A stretch of 64,000 bases of DNA, taken from the NCBI GenBank assembly GCA_963760935.1, contig CAVXFB010000008.1, positions 372,001 to 436,000 of the forward strand, read 5' to 3'. This document shows, piece after piece, positions 53,542-61,986 of this stretch (the first letter of the stretch is position 1; each line of letters opens with the position of its first letter). Under the pieces are notes generated by a model that saw only the letters and a program-made list of their open reading frames with translations, was not told the DNA's origin and ran no database searches. Both the position numbers and the translations under genes were made by a program. The stretch comes from CAVXFB01 sp963760935. Its GTDB lineage: Bacteria > Planctomycetota > Planctomycetia > Pirellulales > Thermoguttaceae.

Positions 53542-54327
53542 ATGATCTACCAAATCTTCGCCTGGATCGTAGCGTTGGTCGCCTGTGGATTGTTCGTGGG
53601 CCTGCTCGTCTTCATGGAAGTCGGCCGGAGGATCGGCCTGCGTCGATTGGAAAAGGATCCGAAAGGATCGCGCGTTGGCGTCGGGGCCCTTGAAGGCGCT
53701 GTCTTTGGCTTGCTGGGCCTACTCTTGGCGTTCAGTTTCTCGGGGGCTGCGAGCCGATTCGACACCCGCAGGCAACTGGTCGTTGAGGAGGCGAACGCTA
53801 TCGGCACGGCCTACCTGCGCCTGAATCTGCTCTCGCCCAACAAACGTGCAGAATTGCAGGGACGATTTCGACAATATGTCGACACGCGATTGGATGCCTA
53901 CAGCAAACTTCCCGACCTTGATGCGGCTTTTGAAGGACTTGCCAAGGCAAACGCTAATCAGGACGAGATTTGGAAGGAGGCCGTTGCGGCCACGCGAGAA
54001 GAAGCCTATCAGCCAGCTGCCATGCTGCTCCTTCCCGCATTGAATGAGATGATCGATATCACCACTACTCGGACCATGGCAGCCAGAACGCATCCGCCAA
54101 TGATCATCTTCGTGATGCTGGGCGTCCTGTTACTAGTCGGCGCCCTCTTGGCTGGTGTCGCCATGGCCGGCGGCAAACACCGGAGCTGGGTTCATATTCT
54201 TGGTTTTGCTGCTATATCTACCGCAACGATGTACGTCATCCTCGATCTTGAATACCCTCGGTTGGGGCTGATCCAAGTCGAAGCCTTCGATCAGGTGCTC
54301 GTCGATGTCCGCGCGAGCATGAAATAG
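53542..54327 (+). CDS. Bestrophin-like (DUF4239) membrane protein
   Basis: 261 residues from the ATG at 53542 (GTG at 53536 is alternative). Two hydrophobic segments occur at the N-terminus (YQIFAWIVALVACGLFVGLL and GALEGAVFGLLGLLLAFSFS) and two at the C-terminus (PPMIIFVMLGVLLLVGALLA, ILGFAAISTATMYVILDLEY). Between them RFDTRRQLVVEEANAIGTAY is the DUF4239 signature. The fold is related to bestrophin anion channels. Its transport role is unproven. It is convergent with the following gene. Confidence 0.85.
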   Translation: MIYQIFAWIVALVACGLFVGLLVFMEVGRRIGLRRLEKDPKGSRVGVGALEGAVFGLLGLLLAFSFSGAASRFDTRRQLVVEEANAIGTAYLRLNLLSPNKRAELQGRFRQYVDTRLDAYSKLPDLDAAFEGLAKANANQDEIWKEAVAATREEAYQPAAMLLLPALNEMIDITTTRTMAARTHPPMIIFVMLGVLLLVGALLAGVAMAGGKHRSWVHILGFAAISTATMYVILDLEYPRLGLIQVEAFDQVLVDVRASMK

Positions 54328-54366
54328 CAGGCATACGGCGGCAACTCCAGGTGCACGCGAGCGACC

Positions 54367-55632
54367 CTATTCGAGCAGCGCGTCGCGGTCGAGAACTATC
54401 GAGAACGGCTCGTCGCTGCGGCTTAGGAGCACGAACAACTCGGTGACGGTCATCAGGGCGTCGGGCAAAGCCAAGCCCGCGATGCGATGCCAGAATCGGC
54501 CCGCAGAACCGCCACCCAAGCAGGCGCCGTGTTGACTCATAGCGGCTGCCATGTCGGCCCGCCGCGTGCCGCAGGTCGCGATACGCACGCCAGCGCTTTT
54601 CAGCCGCTCGCGCATCCGTTGCGAGGCGCCTTCTTCAACGACGACACACGGGGGCTCCTGATTCAAGCCGTCCGCTTCACGCGATCGCGCCAGTAGCAAT
54701 AACAGTCGTTCGGCCGACACGGCCCGACCTTGCTCGTCCAACACTCGACACGACTCTCCGTCGCCGTCGACGCACACGGCGAAATGGGCCCCATCGGCGC
54801 GGACCTGCTGAGGCAGGTCATGCCGAGCCACGCGATTCGGGATGACCTGGCACGCCACCGTCGCAGTGAGCTCGTTCAGGTACTCGACCAGCGGGCGCGA
54901 CGCCGAGTCGATCACAACCCGCAGCGGGCGCAGAGCGTGATAGTGCTCTCGGATTGCGTTCAAGTACGGCGCGGTGGCCGCCGCCCGGCGCAAATCGCCA
55001 TACTCGCGCGCCGGCCGGTCGACACCCGCTTGATAGCGTTGGGCAATCGCCTCCAGACCAGCGTCGCCAGACAGCGGCCGCGGCCCGGTAGACCAGAATT
55101 GCAGACCGACCAGATGGGGCTCGTGGCTCGGATTGCCGACGAGAATGCCGCCGGCCGAATTGAAGTGCTGCACGGCAAAAGCCAGACAGGCGGCCGTGGC
55201 GGGCCCAATATCCATTACATCGCAGCGGCCAAAGCGAAGCCCTTCACCGACGGCGGCCGTCACCTCGGCCGTGAGTGGCCGACCATCGGAGGCAAGGATG
55301 ATCGAAGCATTGGGCCCGCTATCCCGCATGACAGCGGCAAACGCGGCCGCAACTTGGCGAGCGGCCGCGGGCGTGAGATCGTTCAAATAGACTCCGCCGG
55401 CCCCTTCCTCGTGAAAGAGCGACCGGGGCCGACCGCGCGCCTGCACCTCCTGCAACTTTTCGACCTGCCGCGGCGAGAGTGTGCCCGTATCTCCGCCGTG
55501 CGGACACTGGCGACAGGGCGGATAGAAGGCGGCCAGTCGGCCCAGATGCACCGCCCGCGAGATCGGATGCTGCTGCCCAGGGCAGCAGTAGATTTGCTCG
55601 TCGAGTGGAACCGTCTTAGCGTTCATGGTCAT
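54367..55632 (-). CDS. Phosphohexomutase homologue with altered active site and Cys cluster
   Basis: 421 residues. The N-terminus has a cysteine/histidine cluster (YCCPGQQHPISRAVHLG, PCRQCPHGG) that could bind zinc. Next comes an alpha-D-phosphohexomutase-like domain: LASDGRPLTAEVTAAVGEGL (the family's D-x-R region) and MDIGPATAACLAFAVQHFNS. Where the catalytic T/S-ASHNP loop should be, the protein reads GILVGNPSHEPHLVGLQFW. Later VCVDGDGESCRVLDEQGR resembles the metal-binding DGDGDR, with ESC in place of DR. Catalysis by the normal phosphoserine mechanism is doubtful. It may be a binding or regulatory relative. Confidence 0.75.
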   Translation of the reverse strand: MTMNAKTVPLDEQIYCCPGQQHPISRAVHLGRLAAFYPPCRQCPHGGDTGTLSPRQVEKLQEVQARGRPRSLFHEEGAGGVYLNDLTPAAARQVAAAFAAVMRDSGPNASIILASDGRPLTAEVTAAVGEGLRFGRCDVMDIGPATAACLAFAVQHFNSAGGILVGNPSHEPHLVGLQFWSTGPRPLSGDAGLEAIAQRYQAGVDRPAREYGDLRRAAATAPYLNAIREHYHALRPLRVVIDSASRPLVEYLNELTATVACQVIPNRVARHDLPQQVRADGAHFAVCVDGDGESCRVLDEQGRAVSAERLLLLLARSREADGLNQEPPCVVVEEGASQRMRERLKSAGVRIATCGTRRADMAAAMSQHGACLGGGSAGRFWHRIAGLALPDALMTVTELFVLLSRSDEPFSIVLDRDALLE

Positions 55633-55845
55633 CCGGCAGGTTGACCGTGCACTCTATCCCGCCGTGCCAGTAGGGGTCAAGATCGCTGGTTGGGCGAGCA
55701 TCTTGCCCCCATCGTTGGGTTGCCCCATTTCACCGCAAGATGTAGAATCCCCGTGCGCTATGTCGTTCGCTGTGGCTAATCTACCGACTCTTGTTGGCGC
55801 ACTGTTCCCAGAATTGTGCGGGCGATTGCTTAAAGGGCTAGTTCC

Positions 55846-56196
55846 GTGAATGCTTCCTTGAACGAGAGGATTACTGTTGAAATCAATGGCAAGTGGGTTC
55901 GACGAGTCAAATCGCCTTGGTTTTGGATTGTATCTTCGCTCACTGGTGTATCGGTCACTTTTGCTCCGTTGTTCCTCTATCAGTGCGGAAAGGGCGGGTT
56001 TCCAGACGCTGCCTGGTGGATGGTGCCCGCCTGCTTTGCAGTAATCTACCTTGTGCCTCTGTTCTACTTCAATCTAGGACGCGAAGTGATCGCCGACATC
56101 TACCGTCAGACTACCGTCCCGAGGACGCGATCGCGTAAGCTGCCGGCGTTCATGGGAGCTGTCGGTCGGTTCCTTCGACGCGTGCGAGGACGGTAG
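55846..56196 (+). CDS. Small two-segment membrane protein
   Basis: 116 residues beginning with GTG (MNASLNERITVEINGKWVRR). Two hydrophobic segments follow (FWIVSSLTGVSVTFAPLFLY and WWMVPACFAVIYLVPLFYFN), and the C-terminus is basic (RTRSRKLPAFMGAVGRFLRR). No family was recognised. It precedes the membrane-protein gene that IS66 interrupts and may belong to the same unit. Confidence 0.6.
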   Translation: MNASLNERITVEINGKWVRRVKSPWFWIVSSLTGVSVTFAPLFLYQCGKGGFPDAAWWMVPACFAVIYLVPLFYFNLGREVIADIYRQTTVPRTRSRKLPAFMGAVGRFLRRVRGR

Positions 56197-56257
56197 ATGA
56201 ATATTCAGGACAAGCACAATTTGTAAAACTCGTGGGACGCCCGACGCTGCCTCGTTT

Positions 56258-56519
56258 GTGAAGCATATGAAGGCAATTCTCAAAGAAATCCTGCGTTGGT
56301 GCGGAATCGTGGCCTGCGGTGGCTATGGCATATGGCAACTGGTCGAAGCGACCTGGTGGATCATCACACGATGGGAAGGTTGGTCCGACGTATCCTTCCT
56401 TGTCTTTCCGTTACTCATTGCGGCTCCGTTCATTGCAGTCGCGTACATTTGCTGGCGTCGCGAATACCGCAAGCTGTTTCTCGTTCTTGGGGTCGTGGGT
56501 GCCGTTGCGCTGTTTGGAC
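56258..56519 (+). pseudogene. 5' part of a membrane-protein gene split by IS66
   Basis: The frame starts MKHMKAILKEILRWCGIVAC and has two or three membrane segments (SFLVFPLLIAAPFIAVAYIC, FLVLGVVGAVALFG). At 56519 it runs into the element. Joining it to 59972 across one copy of the 8-bp target duplication gives VGAVALFG-LLMALPDQLGIE in frame, so this is the front half of one gene whose back half is 59964-60471. Confidence 0.85.
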
Positions 56520-56554
56520 GTAAGCGTCAAAGAATCGCCATTGGTATCACAGCC

Positions 56555-57280
56555 TCAACCGCCACTGGATTGGCCAGTGTCCGATCGTCCCGCGTATCCA
56601 TTCGCCGCGAGCCAATCACACGCCATCTGTATTGTATCCGCACCGCGATTATCAAATCGCCTCTTGATAATCTGCCCGAGGCTGACAGCGGCGGTATGGC
56701 GAGTATCAGAATCTTCCGAGTGATTCAACACAAATCGAGCAATCACGGGAATCGCATCGCGTGACCTCAAGTTCCCAAGCGCAGCTAGCAGGGAATCCAC
56801 CACAAGTCGGTCGCTTTCTGTCTGAAGCGCTGAGGTGATCTGCGACACAATCTCTGGCAGGCGTCGAGCGTCACGCAGGCCGCAAAACACGTTGGCAGCC
56901 GCTTCACGATGGTCGCGATCTGCACTACGGACTAACTTGACGGCGTATGGGACCGCTTCTGCGCCGCGAGCAACAAGCCCCCAACCAGCATGAACAATTC
57001 GGTTGTTCACCACGGACGCCATCTCACGGTCGGCGTTTGTCACCGGCCCTTTGGCACGTGGTTTGTCCTTCAAGTACGGGGCCGATTCCAGAATCAGGTT
57101 GTAGTAGTATTGTGCCGATTCCGAGTAGTATGACAAATCGGGGCCGCTTGCGTATTCGTGGGGAATCTCGCGACTGTCAATCAAATCGAGGTGGTTCGGG
57201 TAGCGTGCCAGCAGCCGTGAACGTTCTCGGCCTCTAGCCTGTTTGCCTAATCGGAACAGTGACAGAAGGCGATCGAACAT
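56555..57280 (-). CDS. HEAT-repeat passenger protein inside the IS66 element
   Basis: 241 residues from MFDRLLSLFRLGKQARGRER with AAGGG just upstream; the frame is open 26 codons further. A helical N-terminus precedes HEAT-like repeats: AVKLVRSADRDHREAAANVF, LPEIVSQITSALQTESDRLV, LLAALGNLRSRDAIPVIARF and DTRHTAAVSLGQIIKRR. It ends 35 nt from the element's left terminus and lies 99 nt downstream of tnpC on the same strand. No transposition function is known for such proteins, so I treat it as cargo. Confidence 0.75.
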   Translation of the reverse strand: MFDRLLSLFRLGKQARGRERSRLLARYPNHLDLIDSREIPHEYASGPDLSYYSESAQYYYNLILESAPYLKDKPRAKGPVTNADREMASVVNNRIVHAGWGLVARGAEAVPYAVKLVRSADRDHREAAANVFCGLRDARRLPEIVSQITSALQTESDRLVVDSLLAALGNLRSRDAIPVIARFVLNHSEDSDTRHTAAVSLGQIIKRRFDNRGADTIQMACDWLAANGYAGRSDTGQSSGG

Positions 57281-57379
57281 ACCCTTGTTGCCACAGTGAT
57301 ACGCAGAACCGTGTGGCCCCAAGCAAAACGCCATCGCGCAACCCGCCGAACTGGCCACACGTAAAACACTGCGGTGACC

Positions 57380-59089
57380 TCAGTCTAATCTGCCTTCCTT
57401 CGGTGTCAAGACGCGGCGAGAGGCCCGTTTCTGTCGGCGACGGGCTTGAGCCTCGCGGGATTCTTCTTCGCGTTGCTCAAGTCGATGTTCAGGATGGGTG
57501 GCAACCCAGCGATCCGGCAGAAGCGATTCCAGGGTGGTGGTATCGCCAGCAGCGATGGCCGCAATCCGACGTAGCACGTCGGTCAGATACGGCCAAACGT
57601 CCACGCAGTTCCGCCGGGCACTCTGCACCAGCGTGTAGAGCGTTGCCGCCGTCTGGCCGCCATGCTCGCTTCCAAAGAACAGGTAATTTTTCCGACCGAT
57701 TGCGACGGGCCGCAGAAGCCGCTCAATAACGTTGTTGTCTATTGGAATCCGCCCGTCGCCGGTGTACCTGACGAAGGCGTCCCAACGGTTCAGCACGTAG
57801 TCGATCGCCTCAGCCAGTTTCGCCGTGGGCCGCAACGTGGGCCGCACTTCATCGAAACGGGCCTTCATCCTCGTCAGGATCGGCAATGCCTCGGCCTGTC
57901 GCAACGCCCGGCGTTCGTCCACCGACATCTCTTTGGCACGGTCCTCGATGTCGTAAAGCTGCTGCGTCCAGATCATGGCCTCATGGACCAGGGGGTGACT
58001 GGTCGCCGGAATCGCTTCCTCGAAACCGCGCCGACCGTGCGCCCAGCAAGCCACGTCCACAAGGCGGCCCGCCGCCTCGCGCACGAGCGAGGTGTAGACG
58101 ATGTAGCCGTCCGTTTGAAGATAACCACGATAATCGGCCAAGACTTCCCTCGGCCCATCGCGACTGCGGCTGGGCCGGAAGTCGTAGAACACGTACCGAT
58201 GGTTCGCATCCCCGGCGTAACCGCTGAGGTATCCCGTGATCGCCTTGCCGTTGCCCGGCTTGAGCATCTTGACCTCGGTTTCGTCGGCATTGATGACAAC
58301 GCTGGCAAGCACCCGCTCGTGGATTAATCGTTCCAAAGGTCGCAAAGCCTGGGCCGTTCGACTCAGCAGCCCGCAGAGCAAGGCCCGCGATAGCCACCGC
58401 TTCAGCGGACCAAGCAGCAATTCCTGCTGCCGATACGTCGGCAAGTGATGCAAGAACTTCCACGTCACCAGCCAGGCTAGGATGCTCGGCCCAAAGGGGC
58501 TTTTCTCCACGGCTTGCGGCGGTCTCTCGGTGGTCTGCATCTGGGAGCCGTCGTGGCAGTGCGAACAGCCGTAAGTAAACCGCACTTCTTCCACCACGTA
58601 CAGCTTTGCCTCTTCCATCTCCGCCCGCTTCGTGACGTGGGTGCGGATGATGGTCCGCTGGGCTCCGCAGCAGCCGCAAGGCAATTCCGAGTCGGGCAGC
58701 GGGTATTCGGTTCGCCGGTGTTCCCAGAATTGCGGGAACTCGATCCTCGGCCGCCGTGGCTTTCTTCGAGTGCGAGGCGGCGGCGAATCCGTATCGGTGT
58801 CTGGTTGAGCGGTCTCCTGCTTGGCATCCAACCCTTCGACGACTTCAGGCACGAACAGTACCTTTTGATCGGGTGAGGGTGCGTACCGCTCCCGTCGTTG
58901 GCCGAACATCGCCCGCTTAAAGAATCGCAGTTGTTCGGCGGCCTTCGCCAGTTGCTCCTGGTAGGCGGCGATGGCTTCCTGCTGCTGGGCGATGACGGCC
59001 TGTTGGTCCGCAGTGGTCTGCTCCAGATCACAAATCCGTTGCTGACAGGTCGCCAGTTGATCGGCAAGAGATGGACATCCTTCATCCAT
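57380..59089 (-). CDS. tnpC: IS66 transposase TnpC
   Basis: 569 residues. The N-terminal coiled coil (QQAVIAQQQEAIAAYQEQLA) is followed by LRFFKRAMFGQRRERYAPSP, the IS66 N-terminal signature. A zinc-binding region has CGCCGAQ and CSHCHDG. The DDE catalytic core includes VVINADETEVKML, LQTDGYIVYTSLV and the acidic residue in NNVIERLLRPVAIGRKNYLF with FGSEHGGQ. It catalyses transposition of the surrounding element together with TnpA and TnpB. Confidence 0.95.
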   Translation of the reverse strand: MDEGCPSLADQLATCQQRICDLEQTTADQQAVIAQQQEAIAAYQEQLAKAAEQLRFFKRAMFGQRRERYAPSPDQKVLFVPEVVEGLDAKQETAQPDTDTDSPPPRTRRKPRRPRIEFPQFWEHRRTEYPLPDSELPCGCCGAQRTIIRTHVTKRAEMEEAKLYVVEEVRFTYGCSHCHDGSQMQTTERPPQAVEKSPFGPSILAWLVTWKFLHHLPTYRQQELLLGPLKRWLSRALLCGLLSRTAQALRPLERLIHERVLASVVINADETEVKMLKPGNGKAITGYLSGYAGDANHRYVFYDFRPSRSRDGPREVLADYRGYLQTDGYIVYTSLVREAAGRLVDVACWAHGRRGFEEAIPATSHPLVHEAMIWTQQLYDIEDRAKEMSVDERRALRQAEALPILTRMKARFDEVRPTLRPTAKLAEAIDYVLNRWDAFVRYTGDGRIPIDNNVIERLLRPVAIGRKNYLFFGSEHGGQTAATLYTLVQSARRNCVDVWPYLTDVLRRIAAIAAGDTTTLESLLPDRWVATHPEHRLEQREEESREAQARRRQKRASRRVLTPKEGRLD

Positions 59090-59153
59090 GCCCTATTAAA
59101 CGTTCGCCACCGCAATTGGTTCCGTTGGTATTGAAGGTTTTTTCGAGATGGCA

Positions 59154-59528
59154 TCATGCGCGACGCCATCGCGGACGACGCCGCACACTGGCCAGGTCGA
59201 TGCCTTCCAAGATCAGCACCAATTCGCTCATTCGCATCTCGACTCCGACCGGCGAAGTGGAACCATCCTCTCGGACAGCCGGTGCAGATCGTGGCACCTC
59301 GAAGGTTCCGCCTTCCAATCGCTTGTACCAAATGACCAGGCCGTCGCCCGCAAACCACAACACCTTCACACGGTCGCCACGCCGATTGAAGAAAAGAAAC
59401 AGATCGCCTGATTCTACCTGTTGGCCTAGCTCTCGCTCCACCACTCCGACCAATCCCTCGAACGACTTTCGCATATCAGTGGGGCCGGTCTTGGCAAACA
59501 CCCGAAGCGACGTGGGCAAGCTCAGCAT
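59154..59528 (-). CDS. tnpB: IS66 accessory protein TnpB
   Basis: 124 residues from MLSLPTSLRVFAKTGPTDMR, which continues KSFEGLVGVVERELGQQVES, LFLFFNRRGDRVKVLWFAGD and GLVIWYKRLEGGTFE: the complete IS66 Orf2 pattern. The start overlaps the tnpA stop by a few bases. The C-terminus (MSELVLILEGIDLASVRRRP) is also standard. Confidence 0.95.
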   Translation of the reverse strand: MLSLPTSLRVFAKTGPTDMRKSFEGLVGVVERELGQQVESGDLFLFFNRRGDRVKVLWFAGDGLVIWYKRLEGGTFEVPRSAPAVREDGSTSPVGVEMRMSELVLILEGIDLASVRRRPRWRRA

Positions 59529-59875
59529 CGGTGTGCCCTTCGCGCTGGTCGGGCCGCTAGAGCAGCGACCACCACACCGACTGTCTGCGCTTCGCAGCCC
59601 TGGACCCGCAGCATGACGCCGTCGGGCCACTCGACTTCGAGCTTGGCCGCACCAATCGGCACGGCATCGACGACCTGGACTGGAAGGAGGGCCTGCGTCG
59701 CCCGCTGCCCGGCTTCGCGCCGGGGCCGCCGCAATCGCCGCTTCCCAGCATGAAACGTGGCCGGGGCCAACTTCTCCTTGGAGCAGAACCCAACGATGCT
59801 CTGCCCGCTGGTCTCCTGACGCTCAATCACTTCCCGCCAATACCGCTGCCGGTCCCCGCTCGTGACCCTCGCCAT
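59522..59875 (-). CDS. tnpA: IS66 accessory protein TnpA
   Basis: 117 residues. RQRYWREVIERQETSGQSIV, GFCSKEKLAPATFHAGKRRL and LEVEWPDGVMLRVQG correspond to IS66 Orf1, a helix-turn-helix-containing protein. It is first in the tnpABC operon of the element and its stop overlaps the tnpB start. Confidence 0.93.
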   Translation of the reverse strand: MARVTSGDRQRYWREVIERQETSGQSIVGFCSKEKLAPATFHAGKRRLRRPRREAGQRATQALLPVQVVDAVPIGAAKLEVEWPDGVMLRVQGCEAQTVGVVVAALAARPARRAHRC

Positions 59876-59963
59876 CGCCTGATCCTCCGAATGCCTTGGC
59901 TGAATCGTACCCAGGCATCCAGCCTACCACGGCCCGCAAGGCTGGCGATTTATTGACGCTTAC

Positions 59964-60471
59964 GTTTGGACTGCTGATGGCCCTGCCAGATCAGTTGGGC
60001 ATCGAGGAGTACTTCCGCGAGAATCTGCACGATAGCGATGGAATGCGTGCCCATCCGTGGCTCGTTGTTCTCGACGGGCCATTCTCTCTTCTCTGCTTGT
60101 TCGGACCAATCTACGCCGCTGCGTGGTTCTATCGGATATGCCGGTACTGGGCCTATTGCGGATCGCCTGGCCGGGAAGCGCAGACGAGGGTAAAGACACG
60201 GGCCACTCGCTGGCTCGTTTGGATGGGCGTCGTATGCATGTTAATGCCGCTAGTCAAAATGATTGTCACGCTCAAGCGCATGATGCAATCTCCGAACGGA
60301 CAACTGCCGTCTGGTGCACTGAATGGTTCCCTAGCATGGACCGAGGGACTGTTGATGGTGGGCTTCTTGTTGATTTTTGTCGGACTGGTCCGTCGCCGTC
60401 CCGTTCTCAAACAGAACGAAGAGACCACGTCTGAGAACGCGCGCGGCAGCAAACCATCGCTCCGGGATTGA
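59964..60471 (+). pseudogene. 3' part of the membrane-protein gene split by IS66
   Basis: In frame with the 5' part after removal of the element: LLMALPDQLGIEEYFRENLH, then four more membrane segments (LVVLDGPFSLLCLFGPIYAA, WLVWMGVVCMLMPLVKMIVT, GLLMVGFLLIFVGLVRRRP). It ends NARGSKPSLRD. The restored protein would be about 253 residues with roughly six membrane segments. No family was recognised. Confidence 0.85.
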
Positions 60472-60910
60472 CTTCGGCTGGGTCGTACTGTCGAAGAGTG
60501 CTACCGGCTTTGCCAGTGGCGTTGTTCGCACAACGGGCCTTCCGGCAACCCCCTCCGATCCCACCTTGCTGCCGATGAAAGGCTAGACTAGACTAGCGTG
60601 TGTGCCCGGAGGGTACGCGAATGGTTAGCAGCCTGACTCGAAACTCCCCCGAGGCCATTTTGGCCTGTTGGCGCAACTCTTTACGCAGCAGGCTAAAGCA
60701 TTAAGCGATCATAGCTTACGTCGCTTTGTCGCCGCTCCGCGAAAGCCCCGCAAAGCCCCCTCTAGGACGTTAAGCGGGCGTCAGTGACGCCCCGCTCAAT
60801 CACTTCCATAGTCCGCCCAGAACTTCCTGCGCTTCCGACTAAAGGATGGCATAGTCCAATGGCGTCGATTAGATTCGACCTTCTTGCCACATGCGGAACG
60901 CCGAGCTACG
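60472..60910. other. Accessory intergenic stretch with a tRNA fragment
   Basis: 440 bases without a supported gene. It contains CTGTCGAAGAGTGCTACCGG (near 60490), a sequence repeated with small changes near 61555, the tRNA-Ser fragment at 60608-60643, and the hairpin GCGGGCGTCA-TGACGCCCCGC near 60775-60796. It looks like an insertion-prone site. Confidence 0.5.
60608..60643 (+). pseudogene. 5' half of a tRNA-Ser(CGA) gene
   Basis: 36 nt identical to the first 36 nt of the intact tRNA at 61786, covering the 5' acceptor strand, D arm, 5' anticodon stem and the whole anticodon loop (GACTCGAAA). It diverges immediately after the loop. The break at the anticodon loop is typical of integrase crossover in tRNA genes. 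Confidence 0.85.
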
Positions 60911-61459
60911 ATGCCGCAAACGGAAATAAGCGAACGAGAGATGGCATCGAACGAGATCAAACTGGCGTACGACAAAATTGAGGATCAACTCGTACAGTTG
61001 GTCCCCGAAATTGCTCCTGCCGCAAAGACGTATTGGCGGAAGGAAGGGATGCCGGGCGAAGACGCAGGGCCATATATCTTCTTTGAAGACATGTTCGCGA
61101 CTTTCGTGGAGGTTCTGCTTCGTCTACCGCCGTCCAAGCCACGAGACCGTCTTCTGTTGCGTGCGTTCCGAGCCGTTGAAGACATGCTTATGGCCGCTGA
61201 TCAGAACCTGGTAGATTTGGCGTACATCGGCATGTTCGAGGGACGCGACATGTGGTGGTTAAAGCGCAGCGAGCCCTTTCTAGGAGCGGCGGCTACCGCA
61301 GAACTTGAGCGCCAACGCCCTGGATGGCAAAAACAGGTGCGTACCGCCGTCAAGAGCCCGTCCCAAGAAATAGTCGATATTTACGGTGTAAGAAACGTGA
61401 TCGCACAGGAGCTGCGCAGCGAGTTAGCGGATATCCCTGGCCGCACTATTTTGGACTGA
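60911..61459 (+). CDS. Protein of unknown function between two tRNA-Ser copies
   Basis: 182 residues from MPQTEISEREMASNEIKLAY; the Met ten codons later is also possible. It is soluble and helical, with VPEIAPAAKTYWRKEGMPGE, GPYIFFEDMFATFVEVLLRL, AVEDMLMAADQNLVDLAYIG and DVEDIYGVRNVIAQELRSEL-like end DIYGVRNVIAQELRSEL. The size and the GPYIFFEDMF block recall small immunity-type or DUF7674-like proteins, but I cannot confirm this. Its setting between tRNA copies suggests it is accessory cargo. Confidence 0.6.
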   Translation: MPQTEISEREMASNEIKLAYDKIEDQLVQLVPEIAPAAKTYWRKEGMPGEDAGPYIFFEDMFATFVEVLLRLPPSKPRDRLLLRAFRAVEDMLMAADQNLVDLAYIGMFEGRDMWWLKRSEPFLGAAATAELERQRPGWQKQVRTAVKSPSQEIVDIYGVRNVIAQELRSELADIPGRTILD

Positions 61460-61785
61460 AAGCGGAGAACTGATTTCTGTTGCAAACTTCTCTTCCCCCG
61501 TCCGTTGCCTGTTGTGCGCTGCCCGCAAACGGCTCGTCGGTCAATTGGGCTGGTAGTGTCGAAGAGTGCCACCGCCTTCGCGGGTCTGCGAGTGCCTCGC
61601 TTGGCATTCTCGGGTACGGCTTGCTGGGCTCCGACAGTATGGTAGAATCAGCTACGGATATCGCAGCTTCCTTGACAATGGCATGTCGTCTGAAAAAGGG
61701 GCGTCACTGCAACAAAACGCTGGCTTCTAAGGCAATGCGTTCTGCGACGCAACCCTAATCGCGACAAGGCTTTGCAGCGTCCTTT
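61460..61785. other. Intergenic stretch before tRNA-Ser
   Basis: 325 bases with no gene. It holds the second copy of the GTGTCGAAGAGTGCCACCG repeat (near 61557) and TTGACA at about 61672, a possible -35 box for the tRNA. Confidence 0.4.
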
Positions 61786-61867
61786 GGAGGGTACGCGAAT
61801 GGTTAGCAGCCTGACTCGAAATCAGGTGCGGTGCAAGCCGTTGAGGGTTCGACTCCCTTGCCCTCCG
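61786..61867 (+). tRNA. tRNA-Ser (anticodon CGA)
   Basis: A full cloverleaf can be drawn. The acceptor stem is GGAGGGT / GCCCTCC (last pair T-G). The D arm contains AATGGTTAGCAG. The anticodon stem CCTGA/TCAGG encloses the loop CTCGAAA, giving anticodon CGA (reads UCG, serine). A long variable arm (TGCGGTGCAAGCCGT) is typical of tRNA-Ser. The T arm is GAGGG-TTCGACT-CCCTT. The discriminator is G and no CCA is encoded. It lies next to a tyrosine integrase, as a common integration target. Confidence 0.93.
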
Positions 61868-61986
61868 CTCTCGCAACTCGAAGACAAAAAAGGAGTTTCG
61901 GTTGTTCATCAACTGGGCTCCTTTTCGTCTTTCTTGTGTTCTAAAGAGGGGGTGTTGATGAAAGTGTTGATGTTTCCCGGCGTCGC

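Larger units (their letters stand above)
56520..59963 (-). mobile_element. IS66-family element, 3,444 bp, 8-bp target duplication
   Basis: Terminal inverted repeats start GTAAGCGTCAA at both ends and match at about 19 of 21 positions (the inner part ends AATCGCCA). The flanks carry GTTTGGAC at 56512-56519 and 59964-59971, the 8-bp duplication expected for IS66. The element carries tnpA, tnpB, tnpC and, downstream of tnpC, a HEAT-repeat passenger gene. Typical IS66 elements are about 2.5 kb, so the passenger explains the extra length. Confidence 0.93.

Noticed and set aside
54730..55644. 304-codon plus-strand frame over the phosphohexomutase homologue
   Set aside because: No start signal and a composition typical of antisense frames in GC-rich DNA.
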